Below are positions 52,040-64,000 of a DNA stretch of 64,000 nt, in pieces. The DNA is from Acanthosepion lycidas (Eukaryota; Mollusca; Cephalopoda; Sepiida; Sepiidae). The stretch covers positions 4,150,634 to 4,214,633 of the forward strand of contig OZ010580.1 in NCBI GenBank assembly GCA_963932145.1, in the 5' to 3' direction. A program made the position numbers and the translations under genes. Numbering within the stretch: the stretch's first letter is position 1; every line of letters begins with the position of its first letter. The notes under the pieces were generated by a model. The model was not told where the DNA came from and made no database searches. It worked only from the letters and a program-made list of their open reading frames with translations.

Positions 52040-53445
52040 TAGCGACGTACGCAGTAGCTCGTCTCTTCATATTTTTAATTTTATTATGTATTTTTCAGTC
52101 AGAAATATCACGAATGGATAAATCAACTTTGATCACTGGATATAAAATATACAATTATAAATTGTTTCATCTTTCTAGAAAGTATATCTATACATTGACG
52201 TTTATAAGGAAGTTGGGATGGAAAACACTGAGTAATGAATAAATGAACATTTCGATAATCAAGTCTTTATTTAATAACGGCCAAGACGTAGTAAAATAAA
52301 CGCTGGAAATTTCAATACGCTTAAAACCGACTTTTGCTTTGCAATAGGGACTCGTATCACACAACGAATTTTCAAGTTGCGATGATTATACAAACTTTTG
52401 CAAGAAATTAGGCCAAAATATGGAACGAAAAATTAACTGTTAAATGGAATTCATGTTTTATCACGATGAAAAACGTGTCAATTAAATGAGAATGAGAATA
52501 AAATCTTTCATGTCTGCCGGTTGAATATGAAATGATTTTTTGTCGAATTACACAGGTTTTAGCAATTATAAAAGAAAAGCGAAGTGAAAAAATTCAAAGA
52601 AAGTAACACCACGTCTACTATAATATGAGGTTACTTGAATAGATCAATATGTCAGAATATATGCAAAGAAATAATTTCGCCAGCGATTGGAAGGAGAGTA
52701 ACTGACTTACGCTCAGTAAAATGATATTCGTGATAATAGCAATTTCAAAACAATGATGATGTTATACTTATTCAACTATTATTTATGTTTCGATAAAAGT
52801 TCATTGCATCTTTACAAATATGTGACAAGAGATAAAAACTGAAAATCATACAAAACTTTAAGAGGAAATGAGTCGGGTTTCGTTGTCTCCAGAGCAAGCA
52901 CTGAAATGAATTCATTATAACTGGCGAGTCACACAAGCACACCAACACGCAACACTTGTAGGGTAAAAATATGTATTCCGACAAAGGTTTTCCTTCTTAA
53001 TGTTCGACGTGATAGGAAACGAGAAAATGTGCAACAGAAGTCTATCATATTAAGAGGAGACACGTGCGTGTAATTTTAACGCGGGAATGAATGGAAGGGC
53101 ATGGATTTGCCGCTTATGGGGCGGAATGAAATATTCAGTAAAAAAACAAACAAACATACGCGCACGAGAGACATCATGTACTATATACCGTCAGATTATC
53201 ACAATTTATCGTGTCGCTTGTATTGTGTGAAGTTGAAAAATCTTTTCGACGGTGCGAAAATTATAGAAAACAATATTGGATATAAAATAATGAAAATTGT
53301 TGTTTATCTCGGTGTAGAAATTTTCGACTACTTCGATGTTGTTTGTACTCAGTAGTAATGTATATTCGATAGGAAATAAAAGTAATGAAACAATGTCTGT
53401 TTGACTGCTTGTTAAATAAAAGCTCATTTAAGAGTTTTGCAAATC

Positions 53446-53564
53446 GTTTACGGCCATATCACGTTGAACACACCGGTTCTCGTCCGATCACCGAAGTTAA
53501 GCAACGTCGAGCCTGGTCAGTACTTGGGTGGGTGACCGCTTGGGAATACCAGGTGCTGTAAGTG
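53446..53564 (+). rRNA. 5S rRNA, unit 27 (A83G)
   Basis: A83G, shared with units 28 and 29 only, replaces the conserved bulged A of helix IV, within box C. Single terminator. Confidence 0.96.
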
Positions 53565-53950
53565 CTTTTTCTTCGAACCTTCAAATATTCACTAATTTTC
53601 GACGCTTTCACTATCTACTACTACATTTCTAACATAGAGATTTTGATTTGCTAAAATTTCCTTTAAATTTAAATTTTTTTACGAAAAAATACAAAACATT
53701 GGCACTGCATTGTTTTAGTCAAACAAATAAGACACGGATAATTCGAAAAATCTTGCCTCGATAAATTTATCAGGAACGGAATTCGAGTATCACATCTCTT
53801 CAAATGGCACACGTAGAATCGAAGAACAACACTGATGAAAGCTGAAGGGCTTAAGAGACATCAGCATGTGGTCAAACGTAAGCGATCTGAGAGACACCTT
53901 TTACTGGATTAAAAGATTGCACGACAACACATTGGTGGTGACTACAACAT

Positions 53951-54008
53951 TGCATCGGCCGGGCCGCCCGCGTGGCAGGCGAGCATTCTACCACTGAACC
54001 ACCGATGC
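53951..54008 (-). pseudogene. tRNA-Gly(GCC) lacking the T arm, unit 28
   Basis: Exactly the same 13-bp loss as in unit 6. The neighbours on both sides (units 27 and 29) are intact. Confidence 0.9.
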
Positions 54009-55414
54009 TAGCGACGTACGCAGTAGCTCGTCTCTTCATATTTTTAATTTTATTATGTATTTTTCAGTCAGAAATATCACGAATGGATAAATCAACTTTG
54101 ATCACTGGATATAAAATATACAATTATAAATTGTTTCATCTTTCTAGAAAGTATATCTATACATTGACGTTTATAAGGAAGTTGGGATGGAAAACACTGA
54201 GTAATGAATAAATGAACATTTCGATAATCAAGTCTTTATTTAATAACGGCCAAGACGTAGTAAAATAAACGCTGGAAATTTCAATACGCTTAAAACCGAC
54301 TTTTGCTTTGCAATAGGGACTCGTATCACACAACGAATTTTCAAGTTGCGATGATTATACAAACTTTTGCAAGAAATTAGGCCAAAATATGGAACGAAAA
54401 ATTAACTGTTAAATGGAATTCATGTTTTATCACGATGAAAAACGTGTCAATTAAATGAGAATGAGAATAAAATCTTTCATGTCTGCCGGTTGAATATGAA
54501 ATGATTTTTTGTCGAATTACACAGGTTTTAGCAATTATAAAAGAAAAGCGAAGTGAAAAAATTCAAAGAAAGTAACACCACGTCTACTATAATATGAGGT
54601 TACTTGAATAGATCAATATGTCAGAATATATGCAAAGAAATAATTTCGCCAGCGATTGGAAGGAGAGTAACTGACTTACGCTCAGTAAAATGATATTCGT
54701 GATAATAGCAATTTCAAAACAATGATGATGTTATACTTATTCAACTATTATTTATGTTTCGATAAAAGTTCATTGCATCTTTACAAATATGTGACAAGAG
54801 ATAAAAACTGAAAATCATACAAAACTTTAAGAGGAAATGAGTCGGGTTTCGTTGTCTCCAGAGCAAGCACTGAAATGAATTCATTATAACTGGCGAGTCA
54901 CACAAGCACACCAACACGCAACACTTGTAGGGTAAAAATATGTATTCCGACAAAGGTTTTCCTTCTTAATGTTCGACGTGATAGGAAACGAGAAAATGTG
55001 CAACAGAAGTCTATCATATTAAGAGGAGACACGTGCGTGTAATTTTAACGCGGGAATGAATGGAAGGGCATGGATTTGCCGCTTATGGGGCGGAATGAAA
55101 TATTCAGTAAAAAAACAAACAAACATACGCGCACGAGAGACATCATGTACTATATACCGTCAGATTATTACAATTTATCGTGTCGCTTGTATTGTGTGAA
55201 GTTGAAAAATCTTTTCGACGGTGCGAAAATTATAGAAAACAATATTGGATATAAAATAATGAAAATTGTTGTTTATCTCGGTGTAGAAATTTTCGACTAC
55301 TTCGATGTTGTTTGTACTCAGTAGTAATGTATATTCGATAGGAAATAAAAGTAATGAAACAATGTCTGTTTGACTGCTTGTTAAATAAAAGCTCATTTAA
55401 GAGCTTTGCAAATC

Positions 55415-55533
55415 GTTTACGGCCATATCACGTTGAACACACCGGTTCTCGTCCGATCACCGAAGTTAAGCAACGTCGAGCCTGGTCAGTACTTGGGTGG
55501 GTGACCGCTTGGGAATACCAGGTGCTGTAAGTG
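55415..55533 (+). rRNA. 5S rRNA, unit 28 (A83G)
   Basis: Only A83G differs. The downstream T-run in the short spacer is seven instead of eight, as in units 27 and 29. Confidence 0.96.
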
Positions 55534-55919
55534 CTTTTTCTTCGAACCTTCAAATATTCACTAATTTTCGACGCTTTCACTATCTACTACTACATTTCTA
55601 ACATAGAGATTTTGATTTGCTAAAATTTCCTTTAAATTTAAATTTTTTTACGAAAAAATACAAAACATTGGCACTGCATTGTTTTAGTCAAACAAATAAG
55701 ACACGGATAATTCGAAAAATCTTGCCTCGATAAATTTATCAGGAACGGAATTCGAGTATCACATCTCTTCAAATGGCACACGTAGAATCGAAGAACAACA
55801 CTGATGAAAGCTGAAGGGCTTAAGAGACATCAGCATGTGGTCAAACGTAAGCGATCTGAGAGACACCTTTTACTGGATTAAAAGATTGCACGACAACACA
55901 TTGGTGGTGACTACAACAT

Positions 55920-55990
55920 TGCATCGGCCGGGAATCGAACCCGGGCCGCCCGCGTGGCAGGCGAGCATTCTACCACTGAACCACCGATGC
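55920..55990 (-). tRNA. tRNA-Gly(GCC), unit 29
   Basis: Consensus sequence, flanked by two T-arm-less copies in units 28 and 30. Confidence 0.97.
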
Positions 55991-57396
55991 TAGCGACGTA
56001 CGCAGTAGCTCGTCTCTTCATATTTTTAATTTTATTATGTATTTTTCAGTCAGAAATATCACGAATGGATAAATCAACTTTGATCACTGGATATAAAATA
56101 TACAATTATAAATTGTTTCATCTTTCTAGAAAGTATATCTATACATTGACGTTTATAAGGAAGTTGGGATGGAAAACACTGAGTAATGAATAAATGAACA
56201 TTTCGATAATCAAGTCTTTATTTAATAACGGCCAAGACGTAGTAAAATAAACGCTGGAAATTTCAATACGCTTAAAACCGACTTTTGCTTTGCAATAGGG
56301 ACTCGTATCACACAACGAATTTTCAAGTTGCGATGATTATACAAACTTTTGCAAGAAATTAGGCCAAAATATGGAACGAAAAATTAACTGTTAAATGGAA
56401 TTCATGTTTTATCACGATGAAAAACGTGTCAATTAAATGAGAATGAGAATAAAATCTTTCATGTCTGCCGGTTGAATATGAAATGATTTTTTGTCGAATT
56501 ACACAGGTTTTAGCAATTATAAAAGAAAAGCGAAGTGAAAAAATTCAAAGAAAGTAACACCACGTCTACTATAATATGAGGTTACTTGAATAGATCAATA
56601 TGTCAGAATATATGCAAAGAAATAATTTCGCCAGCGATTGGAAGGAGAGTAACTGACTTACGCTCAGTAAAATGATATTCGTGATAATAGCAATTTCAAA
56701 ACAATGATGATGTTATACTTATTCAACTATTATTTATGTTTCGATAAAAGTTCATTGCATCTTTACAAATATGTGACAAGAGATAAAAACTGAAAATCAT
56801 ACAAAACTTTAAGAGGAAATGAGTCGGGTTTCGTTGTCTCCAGAGCAAGCACTGAAATGAATTCATTATAACTGGCGAGTCACACAAGCACACCAACACG
56901 CAACACTTGTAGGGTAAAAATATGTATTCCGACAAAGGTTTTCCTTCTTAATGTTCGACGTGATAGGAAACGAGAAAATGTGCAACAGAAGTCTATCATA
57001 TTAAGAGGAGACACGTGCGTGTAATTTTAACGCGGGAATGAATGGAAGGGCATGGATTTGCCGCTTATGGGGCGGAATGAAATATTCAGTAAAAAAACAA
57101 ACAAACATACGCGCACGAGAGACATCATGTACTATATACCGTCAGATTATCACAATTTATCGTGTCGCTTGTATTGTGTGAAGTTGAAAAATCTTTTCGA
57201 CGGTGCGAAAATTATAGAAAACAATATTGGATATAAAATAATGAAAATTGTTGTTTATCTCGGTGTAGAAATTTTCGACTACTTCGATGTTGTTTGTACT
57301 CAGTAGTAATGTATATTCGATAGGAAATAAAAGTAATGAAACAATGTCTGTTTGACTGCTTGTTAAATAAAAGCTCATTTAAGAGTTTTGCAAATC

Positions 57397-57515
57397 GTTT
57401 ACGGCCATATCACGTTGAACACACCGGTTCTCGTCCGATCACCGAAGTTAAGCAACGTCGAGCCTGGTCAGTACTTGGGTGGGTGACCGCTTGGGAATAC
57501 CAGGTGCTGTAAGTG
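57397..57515 (+). rRNA. 5S rRNA, unit 29 (A83G)
   Basis: Only A83G differs. Confidence 0.96.
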
Positions 57516-57901
57516 CTTTTTCTTCGAACCTTCAAATATTCACTAATTTTCGACGCTTTCACTATCTACTACTACATTTCTAACATAGAGATTTTGATTT
57601 GCTAAAATTTCCTTTAAATTTAAATTTTTTTACGAAAAAATACAAAACATTGGCACTGCATTGTTTTAGTCAAACAAATAAGACACGGATAATTCGAAAA
57701 ATCTTGCCTCGATAAATTTATCAGGAACGGAATTCGAGTATCACATCTCTTCAAATGGCACACGTAGAATCGAAGAACAACACTGATGAAAGCTGAAGGG
57801 CTTAAGAGACATCAGCATGTGGTCAAACGTAAGCGATCTGAGAGACACCTTTTACTGGATTAAAAGATTGCACGACAACACATTGGTGGTGACTACAACA
57901 T

Positions 57902-57959
57902 TGCATCGGCCGGGCCGCCCGCGTGGCAGGCGAGCATTCTACCACTGAACCACCGATGC
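57902..57959 (-). pseudogene. tRNA-Gly(GCC) lacking the T arm, unit 30
   Basis: Same 13-bp loss, two units after the previous case, with an intact copy in between. Confidence 0.9.
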
Positions 57960-59365
57960 TAGCGACGTACGCAGTAGCTCGTCTCTTCATATTTTTAATT
58001 TTATTATGTATTTTTCAGTCAGAAATATCACGAATGGATAAATCAACTTTGATCACTGGATATAAAATATACAATTATAAATTGTTTCATCTTTCTAGAA
58101 AGTATATCTATACATTGACGTTTATAAGGAAGTTGGGATGGAAAACACTGAGTAATGAATAAATGAACATTTCGATAATCAAGTCTTTATTTAATAACGG
58201 CCAAGACGTAGTAAAATAAACGCTGGAAATTTCAATACGCTTAAAACCGACTTTTGCTTTGCAATAGGGACTCGTATCACACAACGAATTTTCAAGTTGC
58301 GATGATTATACAAACTTTTGCAAGAAATTAGGCCAAAATATGGAACGAAAAATTAACTGTTAAATGGAATTCATGTTTTATCACGATGAAAAACGTGTCA
58401 ATTAAATGAGAATGAGAATAAAATCTTTCATGTCTGCCGGTTGAATATGAAATGATTTTTTGTCGAATTACACAGGTTTTAGCAATTATAAAAGAAAAGC
58501 GAAGTGAAAAAATTCAAAGAAAGTAACACCACGTCTACTATAATATGAGGTTACTTGAATAGATCAATATGTCAGAATATATGCAAAGAAATAATTTCGC
58601 CAGCGATTGGAAGGAGAGTAACTGACTTACGCTCAGTAAAATGATATTCGTGATAATAGCAATTTCAAAACAATGATGATGTTATACTTATTCAACTATT
58701 ATTTATGTTTCGATAAAAGTTCATTGCATCTTTACAAATATGTGACAAGAGATAAAAACTGAAAATCATACAAAACTTTAAGAGGAAATGAGTCGGGTTT
58801 CGTTGTCTCCAGAGCAAGCACTGAAATGAATTCATTATAACTGGCGAGTCACACAAGCACACCAACACGCAACACTTGTAGGGTAAAAATATGTATTCCG
58901 ACAAAGGTTTTCCTTCTTAATGTTCGACGTGATAGGAAACGAGAAAATGTGCAACAGAAGTCTATCATATTAAGAGGAGACACGTGCGTGTAATTTTAAC
59001 GCGGGAATGAATGGAAGGGCATGGATTTGCCGCTTATGGGGCGGAATGAAATATTCAGTAAAAAAACAAACAAACATACGCGCACGAGAGACATCATGTA
59101 CTATATACCGTCAGATTATTACAATTTATCGTGTCGCTTGTATTGTGTGAAGTTGAAAAATCTTTTCGACGGTGCGAAAATTATAGAAAACAATATTGGA
59201 TATAAAATAATGAAAATTGTTGTTTATCTCGGTGTAGAAATTTTCGACTACTTCGATGTTGTTTGTACTCAGTAGTAATGTATATTCGATAGGAAATAAA
59301 AGTAATGAAACAATGTCTGTTTGACTGCTTGTTAAATAAAAGCTCATTTAAGAGCTTTGCAAATC

Positions 59366-59484
59366 GTTTACGGCCATATCACGTTGAACACACCGGTTCT
59401 CGTCCGATCACCGAAGTTAAGCAACGTCGAGCCTGGTCAGTACTTGGATGGGTGATCGCTTGGGAATACCAGGTGCTGTAAGTG
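59366..59484 (+). rRNA. 5S rRNA, unit 30 (C91T)
   Basis: Private C91T converts the loop-closing G86-C91 pair to a G-U wobble, inside box C. Confidence 0.96.
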
Positions 59485-59872
59485 CTTTTTCTTCGAACCT
59501 TCAAATATTCACTAATTTTCGACGCTTTCACTATCTACTACTACATTTCTAACATAGAGATTTTGATTTGCTAAAATTTCCTTTAAATTTAAATTTTTTT
59601 TTACGAAAAAATACAAAACATTGGCACTGCATTGTTTTAGTCAAACAAATAAGACACGGATAATTCGAAAAATCTTGCCTCGATAAATTTATCAGGAACG
59701 GAATTCGAGTATCACATCTCTTCAAATGGCACACGTAGAATCGAAGAACAACACTGATGAAAGCTGAAGGGCTTAAAAGACATCAGCATGTGGTCAAACG
59801 TAAGCGATCTGAGAGACACCTTTTACTGGATTAAAAGATTGCACGACAACACATTGGTGGTGCCTACAACAT

Positions 59873-59943
59873 TGCATCGGCCGGGAATCGAACCCGGGCC
59901 GCCCGCGTGGCAGGCGTGCATTCTACCATTGAACCACCGATGC
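59873..59943 (-). tRNA. tRNA-Gly(GCC), unit 31 (two substitutions)
   Basis: Full length with anticodon GCC, but it differs at two positions unlike any other copy. U28 becomes A, so the U28-G42 wobble of the anticodon stem becomes an A-G mismatch. G15 becomes A, which disturbs the usual 15-48 tertiary pair. The A and B boxes still fit the consensus, so it may be transcribed; stability of the product is doubtful. Trailer change shared with units 4 and 5. Confidence 0.9.
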
Positions 59944-61345
59944 TAGCGACGTACCCAGTAGCTCGTCTCTTCATATTTTTAATTTTATTATGTATTTTTC
60001 AGTCAGAAATATCACGAATGGATAAATCAACTTTGATCACTGGATATAAAATATACAATTATAAATTGTTTCATCTTTCTAGAAAGTATATCTATACACT
60101 GACGTTTATAAGGAAGTTGGGATGGAAAACACTGAGTAATGAATAAATGAACATTTCGATAATCAAGTCTTTATTTAATAACGGCCAAAAATAAACGCTG
60201 GAAATTTCAATACGCTTAAAACCGACTTTTGCTTTGCAATAGGGACTCGTATCACACAACGAATTTTCAAGTTGCGATGATTATACAAACTTTTGCAAGA
60301 AATTAGGCCAAAATATGGAACGAAAAATTAACTGTTAAATGGAATTCATGTTTTATCACGATGAAAAACGTGTCAATTAAATGAGAATGAGAATAAAATC
60401 TTTCATGTCTGCCGTTTGAATATGAAATGATTTTTTGTCGAATTACACAGGTTTTAGCAATTATAAAAGAAAAGCGAAGTGAAAAAATTCAAAGAAAGTA
60501 ACACCACGTCTACTATAATATGAGGTTACTTGAATAGTTCAATTCAATATGTCAGAATATATGCAAAGAAATAATTTCGCCAGCGATTGGAAGGAGAGTA
60601 ACTGACTCACGCTCAGTAAAATGATATTCGTGATAATAGCAATTTCAAAACAATGATGATGTTATACTTATTCAACTATTATTTATGTTTCGATAAAAGT
60701 TCATTGCATCTTTACAAATATGTGACAAGAGATAAAAACTGAAAATCATACAAAACTTTAAGAGGAAATGAGTCGGGTTTCGTTGTCTCCAGAGCAAGCA
60801 CTGAAATGAATTCATTATAACTGGCGAGTCACACAAGCACACCAACACGCAACACTTGTAGGGTAAAAATATGTATTCCGACAAAGGTTTTCCTTCTTAA
60901 TGTTCGACGTGATAGGAAACGAGAAAATGTGCAACAGAAGTCTATCATATTAAGAGGAGACACGTGCGTGTAATTTTAACGCGGGAATGAATGGAAGGGC
61001 ATGGATTTGCCGCTTATGGGGCGGAATGAAATATTCAGTAAAAAAACAAACAAACATACGCGCACGAGAGACATCATGTACTATATACCGTCAGATTATT
61101 ACAATTTATCGTGTCGCTTGTATTGTGTGAAGTTGAAAAATCTTTTCGACGGTGCGAAAATTATAGAAAACAATATTGGATATAAAATAATGAAAATTGT
61201 TGTTTATCTCGGTGTAGAAATTTTCGACTACTTCGATGTTGTTTGTACTCAGTAGTAATGTATATTCGATAGGAAATAAAAGTAATGAAACAATGTCTGT
61301 TTGACTGCTTGTTAAATAAAAGCTCATTTAAGAGTTTTGCAAATC

Positions 61346-61464
61346 GTTTACGGCCATATCACGTTGAACACACCGGTTCTCGTCCGATCACCGAAGTTAA
61401 GCAACGTCGAGCCTGGTCAGTACTTGGATGGGTGACCGCTTGGGAATACCAGGTGCTGTAAGTG
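61346..61464 (+). rRNA. 5S rRNA, unit 31 (consensus)
   Basis: Exact majority sequence even though the left half of this unit is the most divergent in the right part of the window. Confidence 0.98.
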
Positions 61465-61851
61465 CTTTTTCTTCGAACCTTCAAATATTCACTAATTTTC
61501 GACGCTTTCACTATCTACTACTACATTTCTAACATAGAGATTTTGATTTGCTAAAATTTCCTTTAAATTTAAATTTTTTTTACGAAAAAATACAAAACAT
61601 TGGCACTGCATTGTTTTAGTCAAACAAATAAGACACGGATAATTCGAAAAATCTTGCCTCGATAAATTTATCAGGAACGGAATTCGAGTATCACATCTCT
61701 TCAAATGGCACACGTAGAATCGAAGAACAACACTGATGAAAGCTGAAGGGCTTAAGAGACATCAGCATGTGGTCAAACGTAAGCGATCTGTGAGACACCT
61801 TTTACTGGATTAAAAGATTGCACGACAACACATTGGTGGTGACTACAACAT

Positions 61852-61922
61852 TGCATCGGCCGGGAATCGAACCCGGGCCGCCCGCGTGGCAGGCGAGCAT
61901 TCTACCACTGAACCACCGATGC
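61852..61922 (-). tRNA. tRNA-Gly(GCC), unit 32
   Basis: Mature sequence is consensus. The flank just before the gene reads TAAGGAC on +, shared with unit 33 only. Confidence 0.97.
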
Positions 61923-63326
61923 TAAGGACGTACGCAGTAGCTCGTCTCTTCATATTTTTAATTTTATTATGTATTTTTCAGTCAGAAATATCACGAATGG
62001 ATAAATCAACTTTGATCACTGGATATAAAATATACAATTATAAATTGTTTCATCTTTCTAGAAAGTATATCTATACATTGACGTTTATAAGGAAGTTGGG
62101 ATGGAAAACACTGAGTAATGAATAAATGAACATTTCGATAATCAAGTCTTTATTTAATAACGGCCAAGACGTAGTAAAATAAACGCTGGAAATTTCAATA
62201 CGCTTAAAACCGACTTTTGCTTTGCAATAGGGACTCGTATCACACAACGAATTTTCAAGTTGCGATGATTATACAAACTTTTGCAAGAAATTAGGCCAAA
62301 ATATGGAACGAAAAATTAACTGTTAAATGGAATTCATGTTTTATCACGATGAAAAACGTGTCAATTAAATGAGAATGAGAATAAAATCTTTCATGTCTGC
62401 CGGTTGAATATGAAATGATTTTTTGTCGAATTACACAGGTTTTAGCAATTATAAAAGAAAAGCGAAGTGAAAAAATTCAAAGAAAGTAACACCACGTCTA
62501 CTATAATATGAGGTTACTTGAATAGATCAATATGTCAGAATATATGCAAAGAAATAATTTCGCCAGCGATTGGAAGGAGAGTAACTGACTTACGCTCAGT
62601 AAAATGATATTCGTGATAATAGCAATTTCAAAACAATGATGATGTTATACTTATTCAACTATTATTTATGTTTCGATAAAAGTTCATTGCATCTTTACAA
62701 ATATGTGACAAGAGATAAAAACTGAAAATCATACAAAACTTTAAGAGGAAATGAGTCGGGTTTCGTTGTCTCCAGAGCAAGCACTGAAATGAATTCATTA
62801 TAACTGGCGAGTCACACAAGCACACCAACACGCAACACTTGTAGGGTAAAAATATGTATTCCGACAAAGGTTTTCCTTCTTAATGTTCGACGTGATAGGA
62901 AACGAGAAAATGTGCAACAGAAGTCTATCATATTAAGAGGAGACACGTGCGTGTAATTTTAACGCGGGAATGAATGGAAGGGCATGGATTTGCCGCTTAT
63001 GGGGCGGAATGAAATATTCAGTAAAAAAACAAACAAACATACGCGCACGAGAGACATCATGTACTATATACCGTCAGATTATCACAATTTATCGTGTCGC
63101 TTGTATTGTGTGAAGTTGAAAAATCTTTTCGACGGTGCGAAAATTATAGAAAACAATATTGGATATAAAATAATGAAAATTGTTGTTTATCTCGGTGTAG
63201 AAATTTTCGACTACTTCGATGTTGTTTGTACTCAGTAGTAATGTATATTCGATAGGAAATAAAAGTAATGAAACAGTCTGTTTGACTGCTTGTTAAATAA
63301 AGGCTCATTTAAGAGTTTTGCAAATC

Positions 63327-63445
63327 GTTTACGGCCATATCACGTTGAACACACCGGTTCTCGTCCGATCACCGAAGTTAAGCAACGTCGAGCCTGGTCA
63401 GTACTTGGATGGGTGACCGCTTGGGAATACCAGGTGCTGTAAGTG
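63327..63445 (+). rRNA. 5S rRNA, unit 32 (consensus)
   Basis: Exact majority sequence. Upstream, a 2-bp deletion (near 63275) and an A-to-G change in the TATA-like element are private. Confidence 0.98.
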
Positions 63446-63832
63446 CTTTTTCTTCGAACCTTCAAATATTCACTAATTTTCGACGCTTTCACTATCTACT
63501 ACTACATTTCTAACATAGAGATTTTGATTTGCTAAAATTTCCTTTAAATTTAAATTTTTTTTACGAAAAAATACAAAACATTGGCACTGCATTGTTTTAG
63601 TCAAACAAATAAGACACGGATAATTCGAAAAATCTTGCCTCGATAAATTTATCAGGAACGGAATTCGAGTATCACATCTCTTCAAATGGCACACGTAGAA
63701 TCGAAGAACAACACTGATGAAAGCTGAAGGGCTTAAGAGACATCAGCATGTGGTCAAACGTAAGCGATCTGAGAGACACCTTTTACTGGATTAAAAGATT
63801 GCACGACAACACATTGGTGGTGACTACAACAT

Positions 63833-63890
63833 TGCATCGGCCGGGCCGCCCGCGTGGCAGGCGAGCATTCTACCACTGAACCACCGATGC
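63833..63890 (-). pseudogene. tRNA-Gly(GCC) lacking the T arm, unit 33
   Basis: Fourth copy with the same 13-bp loss. Its flank change (TAAGGAC) shows it sits on a different background from those in units 28 and 30. Confidence 0.9.
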
Positions 63891-64000
63891 TAAGGACGTA
63901 CGCAGTAGCTCGTCTCTTCATATTTTTAATTTTATTATGTATTTTTCAGTCAGAAATATCACGAATGGATAAATCAACTTTGATCACTGGATATAAAATA
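63891..64000. other. Start of the long spacer of unit 33, cut by the window edge
   Basis: It matches the first 110 bp of the long spacer seen in the other units. The array continues beyond the window. Confidence 0.9.

Larger units (their letters stand above)
51870..59773 (+). repeat. Two-unit block in two copies (units 27-28 and 29-30)
   Basis: An intact-tRNA unit with the GATTATCAC marker alternates with a T-arm-less tRNA unit that has a C in the 5S upstream flank. The copies are 3,951 bp (51870-55820) and 3,953 bp (55821-59773). Confidence 0.7.
1..64000. repeat. 5S rRNA / tRNA-Gly(GCC) tandem array, 32 full units plus a partial one
   Basis: A unit of about 1,983 bp recurs head to tail across the entire window, always in the same orientation, with near-identical sequence. 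Unit lengths range from 1,969 to 2,015 bp. A few indels explain every length difference: a 22-bp insertion after 5S, 5-bp insertions in the long spacer, a 9-bp insertion in units 2, 4 and 5, a 13-bp deletion in four tRNA copies, a 9-bp deletion in unit 31, a 2-bp deletion in unit 32, and T-run slippage. Each unit holds one 5S gene (+) and one tRNA-Gly gene (-). Both window edges cut through the array, so its true size and flanks are unknown. Linked 5S and tRNA genes are known in some invertebrates; the partner, orientation and spacing here are read from the sequence. Confidence 0.98.

Noticed and set aside
1-64000. Array of direct repeats as a CRISPR-like or mobile-element array
   Set aside because: The repeats are 2 kb long with eukaryotic Pol III genes, and there are no short repeats with unique spacers, no transposase and no target-site duplications.

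Overview
The whole window is the interior of one tandem gene array. A unit of about 1,983 bp (range 1,969 to 2,015 bp) repeats head to tail 32 times, with a partial 33rd unit at the right edge. Each unit carries one 5S ribosomal RNA gene on the + strand and one tRNA-Gly gene with anticodon GCC on the - strand. No unique flanking DNA, mobile element or credible protein gene appears in the 64 kb. I number units 1 to 33 from the left; unit 1 starts at position 1, unit 2 at 1984, unit 3 at 3981 and so on.

The source is a eukaryote and almost certainly an animal. The 5S sequence has the metazoan pattern, with a classic Pol III internal control region and a short T-run terminator. The tRNA is nearly identical to the animal tRNA-Gly(GCC). 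The 5S looks most like those of lophotrochozoan-type invertebrates, but I cannot fix the lineage from this window. The spacers are AT-rich.

Unit layout, using unit 1: tRNA-Gly on - (100-170); a long spacer of about 1.4 kb (171-1576); 5S on + (1577-1695); a short spacer of 387 bp (1696-2082); then the next tRNA. Within each short spacer the 5S and the next tRNA face each other and each ends at its own T-run. Across the long spacer their upstream regions face each other. Both products serve translation and both genes are Pol III genes, in a 1:1 ratio in the array.

The interest lies in the variation between copies. Eleven 5S genes match the consensus exactly and 21 carry changes, mostly shared in blocks. 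All eleven copies with a 22-bp downstream insertion that doubles the terminator also carry one of two 5S variants, C9A or G87C, and no other copy does. Four tRNA copies have lost the same 13 bp, which removes the T arm and the B box. The units are arranged in nested higher-order repeats (5-unit, 3-unit and 2-unit blocks), which record unequal exchange. Units 1-5 and unit 31 are more divergent than the rest. I found no evidence of a new protein-based system; the novelty, if any, is in the array's composition and its evolution.
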